Assembly (NCBI RefSeq): GCF_916858675.1
Contig: NZ_CAKASM010000031.1
Coordinates: forward strand, 1-44,332
Length of the DNA stretch: 44,332 nt
Source: Sphingomonas sp. Leaf21
GTDB taxonomy: Bacteria > Pseudomonadota > Alphaproteobacteria > Sphingomonadales > Sphingomonadaceae
Direction: 5' to 3'
Shown here: one piece after another, positions 17,601 to 25,035 of the stretch
How positions within the stretch are numbered: the stretch's first letter is position 1
Layout: each line of letters opens with the position of its first letter
Notes under the pieces: model-generated
The model's input: only the letters and a program-made list of their open reading frames with translations
The model's database searches: none
What the model was told of the DNA's origin: nothing
Program-made: the position numbers and the translations under genes

Positions 17601-18784
17601 CGGACGTCAGCGGATCGCTCAACCAGCCGGTCATTCGCGGCGCGGTGAAGGCGGTCGGCGCGCGGATCGAGAGTGCGACGACCGGCACCGTCCTGACCGA
17701 TGTGCAGGCAAGCGGGCGGTTCGGCGGATCGCGACTGGTCATCGATCGCTTCGCGGCACAGGCGGGGCGTGACGGCCGGGTCAGCGGCACCGGCCAGTTC
17801 GAATTCGCGGCGGCCAACGGCGTCGGGCTGGACCTGTCGCTGCAGGCGAGCAACGCGGTGATGATCGCCCGCGACGATATCGGCGCGACGGTGACGGGGC
17901 CGCTGACCTTCCACTCGGACGGCACCGGGGGCACGATCGCGGGCGACGTGGTGCTCAACCGCAGCCGCTATCGCCTGGGCCGCGCGTCGGCGGCGACGGC
18001 GGTGCCGCAACTCAACATCCGCGAGATCAACATCCCCGGCGGCGGCGAGGAGGACGATGTCCCCCGCAAGCCATGGACTCTGGCCATCCGTGCCAAGGCG
18101 CCGGGCGGCCTCATTGTGTCCGGCCTCGGGCTGAACAGCGAATGGTCGGCGGACCTGAAGATCGGCGGCGCGCCCGACAATCCGGCGATCACCGGACAGG
18201 CGACGCTGATCCGCGGTGATTACGACTTTGCGGGCCGCGAATTCGACCTGTCGCGCGGTGTCATCCGCTTTGGCGGCGAGGTGCCCGCCAATCCGGCGCT
18301 CGACATAGCGGCCAATGCCAATGTCCAGGGTTTGAGCGCATCGATCCGCGTGACCGGCACCGCGCTCAAGCCCGAAATCGGCTTCTCCAGCACGCCCGCG
18401 CTTCCCAATGACGAACTTCTCTCGCGGCTGCTCTTCGGCACCTCGATCTCCAGCCTGTCGGCGCCCGAGGCGTTGCAACTGGCGGCGGCGGTGGCGGCAT
18501 TGCAGAATGGCGGCGGCGGGCTGAACCCGATCAACGCGGTGCGGTGGGCGGCGGGGCTCGACCGGCTCCGCGTCCTGCCCGCCGACGTGCAGCAGGGGCG
18601 CGCCACCTCGGTCGCGGCCGGGAAATATGTCACCCGCAAGCTCTATGCGGAGATCATCACCGACGGGCAGGGCTATTCCGCGACGCAGGTGGAATTCCAG
18701 GTCACCCGCTGGCTATCGTTGCTCTCCAGCATCTCGACGCTGGGGCGGCAGAGCGTGAACGTGCGGATATCGAAGGACTATTGA
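14630..18784 (+). CDS. tamB: Translocation/assembly module protein TamB (AsmA-like, DUF490)
   Basis: This 1384-residue protein has one N-terminal membrane anchor (LGVGLAMLVAILATALAIV, about residues 19-37). A very long beta-rich periplasmic region follows, then the C-terminal DUF490 domain (from about residue 1060, with EVPANPALDIAANANVQG and PNDELLSRLLFG). TamB spans the periplasm as a hydrophobic groove that serves TamA and moves lipids or proteins to the outer membrane. Length fits alphaproteobacterial members. The start appears to be TTG at 14630, overlapping the tamA TGA as TTGA, with GGGACAGG five bases upstream, so translation is coupled. The first ATG in frame, 14682, would remove the basic head. 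A 1290-residue antisense open frame here is a composition artefact. Confidence 0.93.
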   Translation: MTEEAPLPAPRRRRVRWMRALGVGLAMLVAILATALAIVDTSIGHRWVADRIGTIRTETGLRFTVGRIDGSLYSDMRLVDLRVYDLDGLLVQVPVALLDWRPWKWTQGTLDIRRVEAPLAMLYHVPRTRRTGRQGPILPDFDIRIDRLTLQKLILARPVLGRARVARVEGRADIHDGRALVTLDGGVAGTDRLRLKLDAQPDRDRFDLAVSARGRRDGVLARMVGVRAPVALTVDGEGRWSRWTGRAQGTVGTANAVDLSLSAQSGRYALSGYVAPSLVLRGRLQRLTGPRVIVAGQGDFADRRLNGALVLRSPALRVRARGLVDLGASRFEGLRVDARLLRPEALFGNMTGQAIGLTMRLDGRFDRAAFDYRLAAPRFAFGRTGFEQAVALGKGHVSGGWPVTLPLRFTAERVTGVGEAAGGILHRLSVAGDLRITRREIAGQGLSLRSDKLAGRLNLRIDLTNGRYDVGLDGALKRYLIPGLGIVDVRSRLSAVPGADGHGTRIVGRGEAQVRRLDNGFLRSLAGGLPHLTTDLERGADGVFHFHRLVLTAPGIRLTGEAIRRTDGMFHFVGGGRQARYGPVQMVLDGKIDRPTLDLVLAAPNAALGLSDVRAHLDPTVPGYAFRATGGSRLGPFQAGGAILLPKGQDAVVQINPLIVAGTRATGALTVAQGGLAGRLDVAGGGLSGELLFRPVGTVQRIESHLAARQAQIAGITVRQGRLDLIALLDPTGASVEGTANAQGLRHGAFNIAQFDGSARLRDGSGEVRVGISGSRGRAFSIQTVTQVTPGRFAVTAKGTLDRRPLEFVSPAIVTREGDGWTLAPTQLRFAGGEAKLAGRLDPDGTEVQASLTRMPLAVLDIGYPGLGLGGSATGTLTVRQGKGAPTGKADLTIRGLTRAGLVLTSRPIDMGVAGVLSADRLGVRSVMASGGRIIGRAQALLVPAAQGDWASRMQTGRLIAQLRYAGPADTLWRLTGVEMFDLSGPVAIGADVSGSLNQPVIRGAVKAVGARIESATTGTVLTDVQASGRFGGSRLVIDRFAAQAGRDGRVSGTGQFEFAAANGVGLDLSLQASNAVMIARDDIGATVTGPLTFHSDGTGGTIAGDVVLNRSRYRLGRASAATAVPQLNIREINIPGGGEEDDVPRKPWTLAIRAKAPGGLIVSGLGLNSEWSADLKIGGAPDNPAITGQATLIRGDYDFAGREFDLSRGVIRFGGEVPANPALDIAANANVQGLSASIRVTGTALKPEIGFSSTPALPNDELLSRLLFGTSISSLSAPEALQLAAAVAALQNGGGGLNPINAVRWAAGLDRLRVLPADVQQGRATSVAAGKYVTRKLYAEIITDGQGYSATQVEFQVTRWLSLLSSISTLGRQSVNVRISKDY

Positions 18785-18818
18785 GGCGTTGCCGCCGGAA
18801 ACCGGACAGGAACACTGC

Positions 18819-19793
18819 ATGGAAAACATCGCCTTCATCGCCCGGACCGGCGGTCCCGAGGTCATCCAATGGCGGGAGGCCCAGCTGCCTTCGCCCGGCG
18901 CCGGTGAGGTTCGGATGCGCCACCATGCGGTCGGCCTGAACTATATCGATACCTATCATCGCAGCGGGCTCTATCCGATCGATCTGCCCGGCGAACTGGG
19001 CTCCGAAGCGGCGGGCGTGGTCGAGGCGGTGGGTGAGGGCGTCACCGACTTCGCTGTCGGGGACCGGGTCGGCGTGTTCGGTCCGGCGCGGGGCGCCTAT
19101 GCCACCGCGCGAAACGTCGCCGCCGACCTGCTCGTGCCGTTGCCCGATGGCGTCGACGACCGGACGGCGGCGGCGATCCTCCTGAAGGGCGCGACGACCG
19201 CGTTCCTGGTCGAGGATTGCGCGCGCGTGCAGCCCGGCTGGACCGTGCTGGTCCATGCGGCCGCGGGCGGCGTCGGGCATCTGGCGGTCGGCTGGCTCAA
19301 GGCGATCGGCGCGACGGTGATCGCCACGGTCGGCAGCGAGGCCAAGGCGGAGAAGGCCCGCGCGGAAGGGGCGGATCACGTCATCCTCAATCGGCAGGAC
19401 GATGTTGCGGCACGCGTGCGCGAGATCACCGGCGACGCGGGTGTGCCGGTGGTGCTCGACGGGGTCGGCAAGGCGACATGGACCGGCTCGCTCGACAGCG
19501 CGGCGCGCCGTGGCCTGGTGGTCAGCTTCGGCAATGCCTCGGGGCCGGTCGACGGGGTCAATATCGGCATATTGGCGGCCAAGGGATCGCTGTTCGTCAC
19601 GCGCCCGACGCTGTTCGACTATGCGGTGACGGCGGCGGAGAAACGCAGCCTGATCACGCGCGTGTTCGCGATGCTGGAGAAGGGCGCGATCACGCCGGAG
19701 ATCGGCCAGACCTTCGCACTGACCGATGCGGCGGAGGCCCACCGCGCGATCGAGGCGGGGGAGACGGTGGGGAGTACGGTGCTGATCCCGTGA
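18819..19793 (+). CDS. qor: NAD(P)H:quinone oxidoreductase, zeta-crystallin/Qor type
   Basis: The 324-residue zinc-free medium-chain reductase reduces quinones or similar enones with NADPH. Visible signatures are VGLNYIDTYHRSGLY (Qor hallmark), LPGELGSEAAGVVEAVGEGV, and the Rossmann motif VHAAAGGVGHLAVGWLKAIG. LKGATTAFLVED matches the substrate-domain region of Qor. Length equals E. coli Qor within a few residues. No zinc-ligand cysteines are present. The ATG at 18819 follows ACAGGAA; an upstream in-frame start at 18789 adds ten residues unlike the family. It lies 34 bases after tamB and may be read from the same transcript, but no functional tie is apparent. Confidence 0.9.
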   Translation: MENIAFIARTGGPEVIQWREAQLPSPGAGEVRMRHHAVGLNYIDTYHRSGLYPIDLPGELGSEAAGVVEAVGEGVTDFAVGDRVGVFGPARGAYATARNVAADLLVPLPDGVDDRTAAAILLKGATTAFLVEDCARVQPGWTVLVHAAAGGVGHLAVGWLKAIGATVIATVGSEAKAEKARAEGADHVILNRQDDVAARVREITGDAGVPVVLDGVGKATWTGSLDSAARRGLVVSFGNASGPVDGVNIGILAAKGSLFVTRPTLFDYAVTAAEKRSLITRVFAMLEKGAITPEIGQTFALTDAAEAHRAIEAGETVGSTVLIP

Positions 19794-19920
19794 GCTGCGG
19801 GGCGTGGCCTTCGACTTCGCTCGGGCGGTACGGGTTTCAGCACCCGGGTCCGAAAGCCCGGGGATTCACCCCGTCCCAAAACCCCGCTAGCCTGAAAGCC
19901 GATCCCAACCGGAGGCCCCG

Positions 19921-20550
19921 ATGATCCCGTTCCTGTCCATCGCCCTGCTCGCGGCCCAGGCCGCCCCCGCCCCTGTCCCCGTGGCGCCCGCGCCAGCCGC
20001 CCCCGTCGAAGCCGCAAAGCCCGTCATGGTCCGCGTCGCGATGCAGACCAGCCTTGGCCCGGTCGTCCTCGACCTCGACCGAACCCATGCGCCGATCACC
20101 ACCGCCAATTTCCTGCGCTATGTCGACCAGCATCGGCTGGATGGGGTGACCTTCTACCGCACGGTCCGGCCCGCCGCCAATTTCGGCTTCGTCCAGTTCG
20201 GTATCCAGAACGAACCCAAGCGCATCCTGCCGCCCATCGCGCATGAGCCGACCACCAAGACCGGGATCAAGCATACCGACGGCACGATCTCGGTCGCGCG
20301 GCTGGCCCCCGGTTCGGCACGCGGCGACTTCACGATCATGGTCGGGGACCAGCCCTCGCTCGACGCCGATCCGTCCAAGCCCGGCGACAATCTGGGCTAT
20401 GCCGCATTCGGTCATGTGGTCGAGGGGATGGACGTGATCCACAAGATCCTCGACGCCCCCGCCGATCCCGCCAAGGGTCCGTTCAAGGGCGAGATGCTTG
20501 CCGCGCCGGTGAAGATCGTGTCGGCGAAGCGGATAGCCATGACGCCCTGA
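19921..20550 (+). CDS. Exported cyclophilin-type peptidyl-prolyl isomerase
   Basis: The 209-residue protein has a short signal peptide (MIPFLSIALLAAQA) and an Ala/Pro-rich linker to about residue 34. A cyclophilin domain follows, so it is probably a periplasmic folding catalyst. The family pattern is clear in LGPVVLDLDRTHAPITTANF and FYRTV, where R80 matches the catalytic arginine of CypA R55. The usual FMxQGGD strand is replaced by NFGFVQFGIQ, a divergent form, so activity may be altered. GGAGG lies six bases before the ATG. It converges on glnA, with a hairpin terminator between them. Confidence 0.87.
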   Translation: MIPFLSIALLAAQAAPAPVPVAPAPAAPVEAAKPVMVRVAMQTSLGPVVLDLDRTHAPITTANFLRYVDQHRLDGVTFYRTVRPAANFGFVQFGIQNEPKRILPPIAHEPTTKTGIKHTDGTISVARLAPGSARGDFTIMVGDQPSLDADPSKPGDNLGYAAFGHVVEGMDVIHKILDAPADPAKGPFKGEMLAAPVKIVSAKRIAMTP

Positions 20551-20559
20551 CACGCGCTC

Positions 20560-20588
20560 AAAAAGAAAGGGGCCTCGCGGCCCCTTTC
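20560..20588 (-). terminator. Rho-independent terminator of glnB-glnA, possibly bidirectional
   Basis: A 10-bp stem (20565-20574 with 20579-20588, GAAAGGGGCC/GGCCCCTTTC) closes a TCGC loop. On the minus strand it is followed by five T, as expected for the end of glnA. On the plus strand the 3' tract is C-rich, so termination of the cyclophilin gene would be weaker. Confidence 0.85.
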
Positions 20589-20617
20589 CCCGTAGTGACA
20601 TCGGTGCAGGGGCTGGA

Positions 20618-22030
20618 TCAGCCGCTGTAATACATGTCGTATTCGACCGGGCTGGGGGTCATTTCCCAGCGCATCACTTCGCTCATCTTCAGCTCGATAT
20701 AGCTTTCGATCTGGTCCTTGGTGAACACGTCGCCCTTCAGCAGGAAGTCGTGATCGGCGGCCAGCGAGTCGAGTGCCTCGCGAAGCGAACCGCAGACGGT
20801 CGGGACCTGCGCCAGTTCGGCGGGCGGCAGGTCATACAGGTTCTTGTCCATCGCCTCGCCCGGATGGATCTTGTTCTGGATACCGTCCAGGCCCGCCATC
20901 AGCAGCGCCGCATAGGCGAGATACGGGTTCGCCAGCGCGTCGGGGAAGCGCACTTCGACGCGCTTCGACTTCGGGCCGGTGCCGTAGGGGATGCGGCACG
21001 AGGCCGAGCGGTTGCGCGCCGAATAGGCGAGCAGCACCGGCGCCTCGTAACCTGGCACCAGGCGCTTGTAGCTGTTGGTGGTCGGGTTGGTGAAGGCGTT
21101 CACCGCCTTGGCATGTTTGATGATGCCGCCGATGAAGTACAGGCAGGTTTCCGACAGACCCGCATAGCCGTTGCCGGCGAACAGCGGATTCTTGCCTTCC
21201 CAGATCGAGAAGTGGGTGTGCATGCCCGAGCCGTTATCTTCCTTGATCGGCTTGGGCATGAAGGTCGCGGTCTTGCCATAGGCATGGGCGACCTGATGCA
21301 CGACATACTTGTAGATCTGCATACGGTCGGCGGTCTGGGTCAGCGTGCCGAAGGTCAGGCCCAGTTCGTGCTGCGCGGCGGCGACCTCGTGGTGGTGCTT
21401 GTCGCAGGGCAGGCCCATCTCGAGCATGGTCGAGACCATCTCGCCACGGATGTCGACCGCCGAGTCGACCGGCGCGACGGGGAAATAACCGCCCTTGGCG
21501 CGCGGACGGTGGCCGAGATTGCCGCCCTCATATTCGCGGCCGGTGTTGGTCGGCAGCTCGATATCGTCGATCTTGAAGTAGGAGGACGAGTAGTTCGTGT
21601 CGAACTGCACGTCGTCGAACATGAAGAATTCGGCTTCCGGACCGACATAGACGGTGTCGCCGATACCGGTGGTCTTCACGAACGCCTCGGCGCGCTTGGC
21701 GGTCGAGCGCGGATCCCGGGCGTACAGCTCGCCGGTCGACGGCTCGACGATGTCGCAGAACACGATCAGCATCGGGGTGGCCGAGAAGGGATCGGTGTAC
21801 ACGGCGTCGAGGTCGGGCTTGAGGACCATGTCCGACTCGTTGATCGCCTTCCAGCCCTCGATCGACGAACCGTCGAACATCAGGCCGTCGGTCAGCTCAT
21901 CCTCACCCAGGATCGAGGCGACCATGGTCAGGTGCTGCCACTTGCCCTTGGGATCGGTGAAACGCAGGTCGATCCACTCGATCTCCTCGTTCTTGATCTT
22001 GCTCAGGATATCGCTGGCCGTATTCGCCAT
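20618..22030 (-). CDS. glnA: Glutamine synthetase type I
   Basis: The 470-residue enzyme makes glutamine from glutamate and ammonia with ATP. Type I features are present: MFDGSSIEGW at 51-60, PEAEFF at 131-136 (metal ligands), NGSGMHTHFSIW at 266-277 (substrate and ATP site) and SARNRSASCRIP. Y399 in KNLYDLPPAE is the adenylylation site, so activity is expected to be controlled by GlnE. The gene lies 105 bases downstream of glnB on the same strand, likely a glnBA operon, and ends in a clear terminator. AGAGAGAA precedes the ATG. Confidence 0.97.
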   Translation of the reverse strand: MANTASDILSKIKNEEIEWIDLRFTDPKGKWQHLTMVASILGEDELTDGLMFDGSSIEGWKAINESDMVLKPDLDAVYTDPFSATPMLIVFCDIVEPSTGELYARDPRSTAKRAEAFVKTTGIGDTVYVGPEAEFFMFDDVQFDTNYSSSYFKIDDIELPTNTGREYEGGNLGHRPRAKGGYFPVAPVDSAVDIRGEMVSTMLEMGLPCDKHHHEVAAAQHELGLTFGTLTQTADRMQIYKYVVHQVAHAYGKTATFMPKPIKEDNGSGMHTHFSIWEGKNPLFAGNGYAGLSETCLYFIGGIIKHAKAVNAFTNPTTNSYKRLVPGYEAPVLLAYSARNRSASCRIPYGTGPKSKRVEVRFPDALANPYLAYAALLMAGLDGIQNKIHPGEAMDKNLYDLPPAELAQVPTVCGSLREALDSLAADHDFLLKGDVFTKDQIESYIELKMSEVMRWEMTPSPVEYDMYYSG

Positions 22031-22135
22031 GTGCCGTTCTCTCTCTGCTTAAGGCCGTGCCCCGTAATCCGGGGCCGGTGGAAAAGGTCTAGTCGGGCTG
22101 GGTGTCAGCCCGGTGACGATGAGGGGGCGGGTGCG

Positions 22136-22474
22136 TCAGATCGCCGCGTCGTCGCGTTCGCCCGTTCGGATGCGCAGCGCGGTTTCGACCGGGATGACGA
22201 AGATCTTGCCGTCGCCGATGCGGCCGGTCTGCGCGGCGGCGGCGATCGCCTCCACCACGCGTTCGGCCAGCCCGTCCTCGACCACCACTTCCAGCTTCAC
22301 CTTCGGCAGGAAGTCGACGACATATTCGGCGCCCCGATAGAGCTCGGTATGGCCCTTCTGGCGGCCGAAGCCCTTGGCCTCGGTGACGGTGATGCCGGAC
22401 ACGCCGATCTCGTGCAGCGCTTCCTTCACCTCATCGAGCTTGAAGGGCTTGATGATCGCCTCAATCTTTTTCAC
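22136..22474 (-). CDS. glnB: Nitrogen regulatory protein P-II
   Basis: The 112-residue PII protein senses 2-oxoglutarate and ATP and controls adenylylation of glutamine synthetase and NtrBC signalling. The T-loop is intact, with the uridylylation site Y51 in ELYRGAEYVVDFLPK. The B- and C-loop signatures TGRIGDGKIFV and KGFGRQKGH are present. Length is exactly canonical. The start codon is GTG at 22474 (GTG AAA AAG), with GGGGAC about ten bases upstream. It precedes glnA, and a sigma-54-type promoter lies about 50 bases upstream. Confidence 0.96.
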   Translation of the reverse strand: MKKIEAIIKPFKLDEVKEALHEIGVSGITVTEAKGFGRQKGHTELYRGAEYVVDFLPKVKLEVVVEDGLAERVVEAIAAAAQTGRIGDGKIFVIPVETALRIRTGERDDAAI

Positions 22475-22525
22475 GACGTTGACTGTCCCCGATGATGTTC
22501 GAACCCTCGCCCGACCGCACGCGTC

Positions 22526-22541
22526 GCATGGATCGTGCCAA
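22526..22541 (-). promoter_or_regulatory. Sigma-54 (RpoN) promoter candidate for glnB-glnA
   Basis: Minus strand TTGGCACGATCCATGC fits the -24/-12 consensus TGGCAC-N5-TTGC with one mismatch (ATGC for TTGC) and exact GG-N10-GC spacing. It lies 52 bases before the glnB GTG, a normal leader length. NtrC boxes upstream were looked for by eye and not convincingly found. Confidence 0.7.
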
Positions 22542-22634
22542 TTGCATCACCCTCCTGCGAGGGTAAGATTCCGGTAAGGATCGCGCCCGAAAACAAGGCA
22601 GATAGCTGCGCACTGCTCAATTTATGGGCAGCGA

Positions 22635-22970
22635 TCACAATATGCGCCACACGGCTTCCGGGGGCCGACCGATGACGACGCCCTTGTCGGTCTCGACCAG
22701 CGGGGGCTCGATCAGGATGGGGTTGGCGGCCATCGCGGTGAGTACCGTCGCGTCGTCGGCTCCCGACAACAGCTTCGCTTCCGCCTCGCCCTTGCGCACG
22801 CCGTCACGGGGCGAGAGGCCGGCCTTGGCATAGAGACGCGCCAGTTCGTCGGTGCCGGGGGGCGTCTTGAGATACTCGATCACTGTCACCTCGGCGCCTG
22901 CCTCGGTCAGCAGCGCGAGCGCCTCGCGCGACTTGGAGCAGCGCGGGTTGTGGAGGATCGTCGCCTTCAT
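22635..22970 (-). CDS. ArsC/Spx-family glutaredoxin-like protein (YfgD-like)
   Basis: The 111-residue protein begins MKATILHNPRCSKSREAL, the thioredoxin-fold start of ArsC-type reductases, with nucleophile C11. GLSPRDGVRKGEAE holds the arginine equivalent to E. coli ArsC R60, and IGRPPEAV the one near R107. The arginine at the R94 position (NRP in E. coli) is replaced by Pro (EPPLV), and the protein is about 30 residues shorter than plasmid ArsC. It is therefore more likely a YfgD-type member of unknown substrate than a proven arsenate reductase. No ars genes are nearby. ATG at 22970 is preferred over GTG at 22988. Confidence 0.75.
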   Translation of the reverse strand: MKATILHNPRCSKSREALALLTEAGAEVTVIEYLKTPPGTDELARLYAKAGLSPRDGVRKGEAEAKLLSGADDATVLTAMAANPILIEPPLVETDKGVVIGRPPEAVWRIL

Positions 22971-23040
22971 CGCCGGTGCTTGTGCCACGGGCGGCGGGGA
23001 ATGTGGAGGGGGATTCGGGAAATTTGGGGGGAGGGGGAAG

Positions 23041-23174
23041 GCCCCTCCACCACCCGGCTTTGCCGGGCGGTCCCCCTCCCCAAGCGCAGCTTGGGGAGGA
23101 ATGCGTCTTCCAAATCCTCCCCAAGCGAGCTTGGGGAGGGGGATCGCCGGGCGTCAGCCCGGTGGTGGAGGGGC
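23041..23174. repeat. Composite palindromic element, copy B (134 bp)
   Basis: Two 62-base modules (23041-23102 and, inverted, 23113-23174) are separated by ten bases. Each runs GCCCCTCCACCAC, stem 1 (CCCGGC/GCCGGG or CCGGGC/GCCCGG), CCCCCTCCCC, and stem 2 (CTCCCCAAGC/GCTTGGGGAG). The outer 13 bases of the element are perfect inverted repeats. It fills most of the gap between arsC-like and accC. It has the same length and module as copy A at 6863-6996, but the two modules are arranged head-in instead of head-out. Confidence 0.8.
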
Positions 23175-23182
23175 TGAAGGGC

Positions 23183-24535
23183 TTACGCGCCCTGCTTGGC
23201 CAGCCATTCCTCCAGCCACTTGATCGTATAGTCGCCCTTCTGGAACTCGGGGTCGTCGAGCAGCGACTGGTGGAGCGGGATGGTGGTCTTCATCCCTTCG
23301 ATCACGAATTCCTCCAGCGCGCGGCGCAGGCGGCGCAGCGCACCGTCGCGGGTGGTGCCGTACACGATCAGCTTGGCGATCATGCTGTCATAGTAAGGCG
23401 GCACCTTATAGCCCTGGTACAGCCCGCTATCGACGCGGACATGCATTCCGCCCGGCGCGTGGTACATCTTCACCGTGCCCGGCGAGGGGGCGAAGGTCCG
23501 CGGGTCTTCCGCGTTGATGCGACACTCGATGGCGTGGCCCCGGAACTGCACGTCCTGCTGGCGAAGCGTCAGCGGATGGCCCTCCGCCACACGGATCTGT
23601 TCGCGGACCAGGTCCAGGCCGGTGATCATCTCGGTCACGGGATGTTCGACCTGCAGGCGGGTGTTCATTTCGATGAAATAGAACTCGCCGTCTTCCCACA
23701 GGAACTCGATGGTGCCCGCGCCGCGATAGCCCATATCGGCCATCGCCTTGGCGACCACGCCACCCATGCGCGCGCGTTCCTCGGCCGAGATGATCGGCGA
23801 GGGGGCTTCCTCCAGCACCTTCTGGTGGCGGCGCTGGAGCGAGCAGTCGCGCTCGCCCAGATGGATCGCCTGGCCGTTGCCGTCGCCGAACACCTGGAAC
23901 TCGATATGCCGGGGGTTGCCCAGATATTTTTCCATGTAGACGGTGGCGTCGCCGAACGCCGCCTTCGCCTCGGAGCCCGCCTGCTGCATCAGCGTTTCGA
24001 GCTGGTCCTCGGAAGACACGACCTTCATGCCACGTCCGCCGCCACCCGAGGCCGCCTTGATGATCACCGGATAGCCGATCTCGGCCGCCAGCGCCCTGGC
24101 CTCTTCGAGATCCGAAATCGCGCCGTCCGAACCGGGCACCAGCGGCAGTCCCAGCGCGCCCGCTGTCCGCTTCGCCTCGACCTTGTCGCCCATCACCCGG
24201 ATATGCTCGGGCTTGGGGCCGACGAAGATCAGGCCGTGCGCCTCGACGATCTCGGCGAACTTGGCGTTTTCCGACAGGAAGCCGTAACCGGGGTGGATCG
24301 CGTCCGCGCCGGAAATTTCGGCGGCCGAGATGATGTTGGGGATGTTGAGATAGCTGTCGGTCGCCGCGGGCGGGCCGATGCACACCGCCTGGTCGGCGAG
24401 GCGCACATGCATGGCATCGGCGTCGGCCGTGGAATGCACGGCGACGGTCTCGATCCCCATCTCGTGACAGGCGCGGTGGATGCGAAGCGCGATCTCACCG
24501 CGATTGGCGATCAGGAGTTTCTTGATCTGCGCCAA
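23183..24535 (-). CDS. accC: Acetyl-CoA carboxylase, biotin carboxylase subunit
   Basis: The 450-residue ATP-grasp enzyme carboxylates biotin on AccB, the first step of fatty-acid synthesis. Family signatures include KKLLIANRGEIALRI at the N-terminus, HPGYGFLSENAKFAE, the glycine-rich ATP loop ASGGGGRGMK and the catalytic strand EFLWEDGEFYFIEMNTRLQVEHPVTE (split here; residues about 275-300). Length is canonical. The start is TTG at 24535, supported by alignment of the N-terminus, although the Shine-Dalgarno sequence is weak. It lies six bases downstream of accB in the order aroQ-accB-accC. Confidence 0.97.
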   Translation of the reverse strand: MAQIKKLLIANRGEIALRIHRACHEMGIETVAVHSTADADAMHVRLADQAVCIGPPAATDSYLNIPNIISAAEISGADAIHPGYGFLSENAKFAEIVEAHGLIFVGPKPEHIRVMGDKVEAKRTAGALGLPLVPGSDGAISDLEEARALAAEIGYPVIIKAASGGGGRGMKVVSSEDQLETLMQQAGSEAKAAFGDATVYMEKYLGNPRHIEFQVFGDGNGQAIHLGERDCSLQRRHQKVLEEAPSPIISAEERARMGGVVAKAMADMGYRGAGTIEFLWEDGEFYFIEMNTRLQVEHPVTEMITGLDLVREQIRVAEGHPLTLRQQDVQFRGHAIECRINAEDPRTFAPSPGTVKMYHAPGGMHVRVDSGLYQGYKVPPYYDSMIAKLIVYGTTRDGALRRLRRALEEFVIEGMKTTIPLHQSLLDDPEFQKGDYTIKWLEEWLAKQGA

Positions 24536-24541
24536 GGCGGC

Positions 24542-25021
24542 TTACTCGACGACGACCAGGGGCTGGTCGAATTCGACCGGCTGGCCATTCTCGACCAGCA
24601 CGGCGGTGACGGTGCCCGCCGCCGTCGCGGTGATCGGGTTCATCACCTTCATCGCCTCGACGATCAGCAGCGTGTCACCGGCGGCGACCTTCTGGCCGAC
24701 GGCGGCGAAGGGCTTGGCGCCCGGCTCGGCCGACAGATAGACGGTGCCGACCATCGGCGACTTCACGGCATTGGCCGACACGGCTGGCGCGGCGGCTTCG
24801 GCAGGCGCGGCGGCCACGGGGGCGGCGGCGGCCGGAGCAGGCGCGGCAGCGGCGGGCGCATAGGCCATCGGCGCAGCCGGAGCCGCCTTGCGCGCGACGC
24901 GGATCTTGCGGTCGCCATGCTCGACCTCGATCTCGGTCAGGGCGGTGGCGTCGAGCAGCTCGGCGAGCTGGCGGACGAGGTCGACATCGACCTTCATCGC
25001 TTGTTCAGTCTTTTCGGTCAT
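24542..25021 (-). CDS. accB: Acetyl-CoA carboxylase, biotin carboxyl carrier protein
   Basis: The 159-residue carrier has an N-terminal helical dimer region, an Ala/Pro-rich flexible linker (about residues 47-82), and a C-terminal biotinyl domain. The biotinylation site is K125 in VEAMKVMNPI, the canonical AMKM-type motif. Start ATG at 25021 has AGGAGCG nine bases upstream. It is followed six bases later by accC and preceded 14 bases by aroQ, so the three are one operon. Confidence 0.97.
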   Translation of the reverse strand: MTEKTEQAMKVDVDLVRQLAELLDATALTEIEVEHGDRKIRVARKAAPAAPMAYAPAAAAPAPAAAAPVAAAPAEAAAPAVSANAVKSPMVGTVYLSAEPGAKPFAAVGQKVAAGDTLLIVEAMKVMNPITATAAGTVTAVLVENGQPVEFDQPLVVVE

Positions 25022-25035
25022 GGGCAGCGCTCCTG

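Noticed and set aside
14606..18478. A 1290-codon open frame antisense to tamB
   Set aside because: High GC leaves long stop-free antisense frames. The product is Arg/His/Gln/Pro-rich with no domain, while the plus-strand frame is a full TamB.
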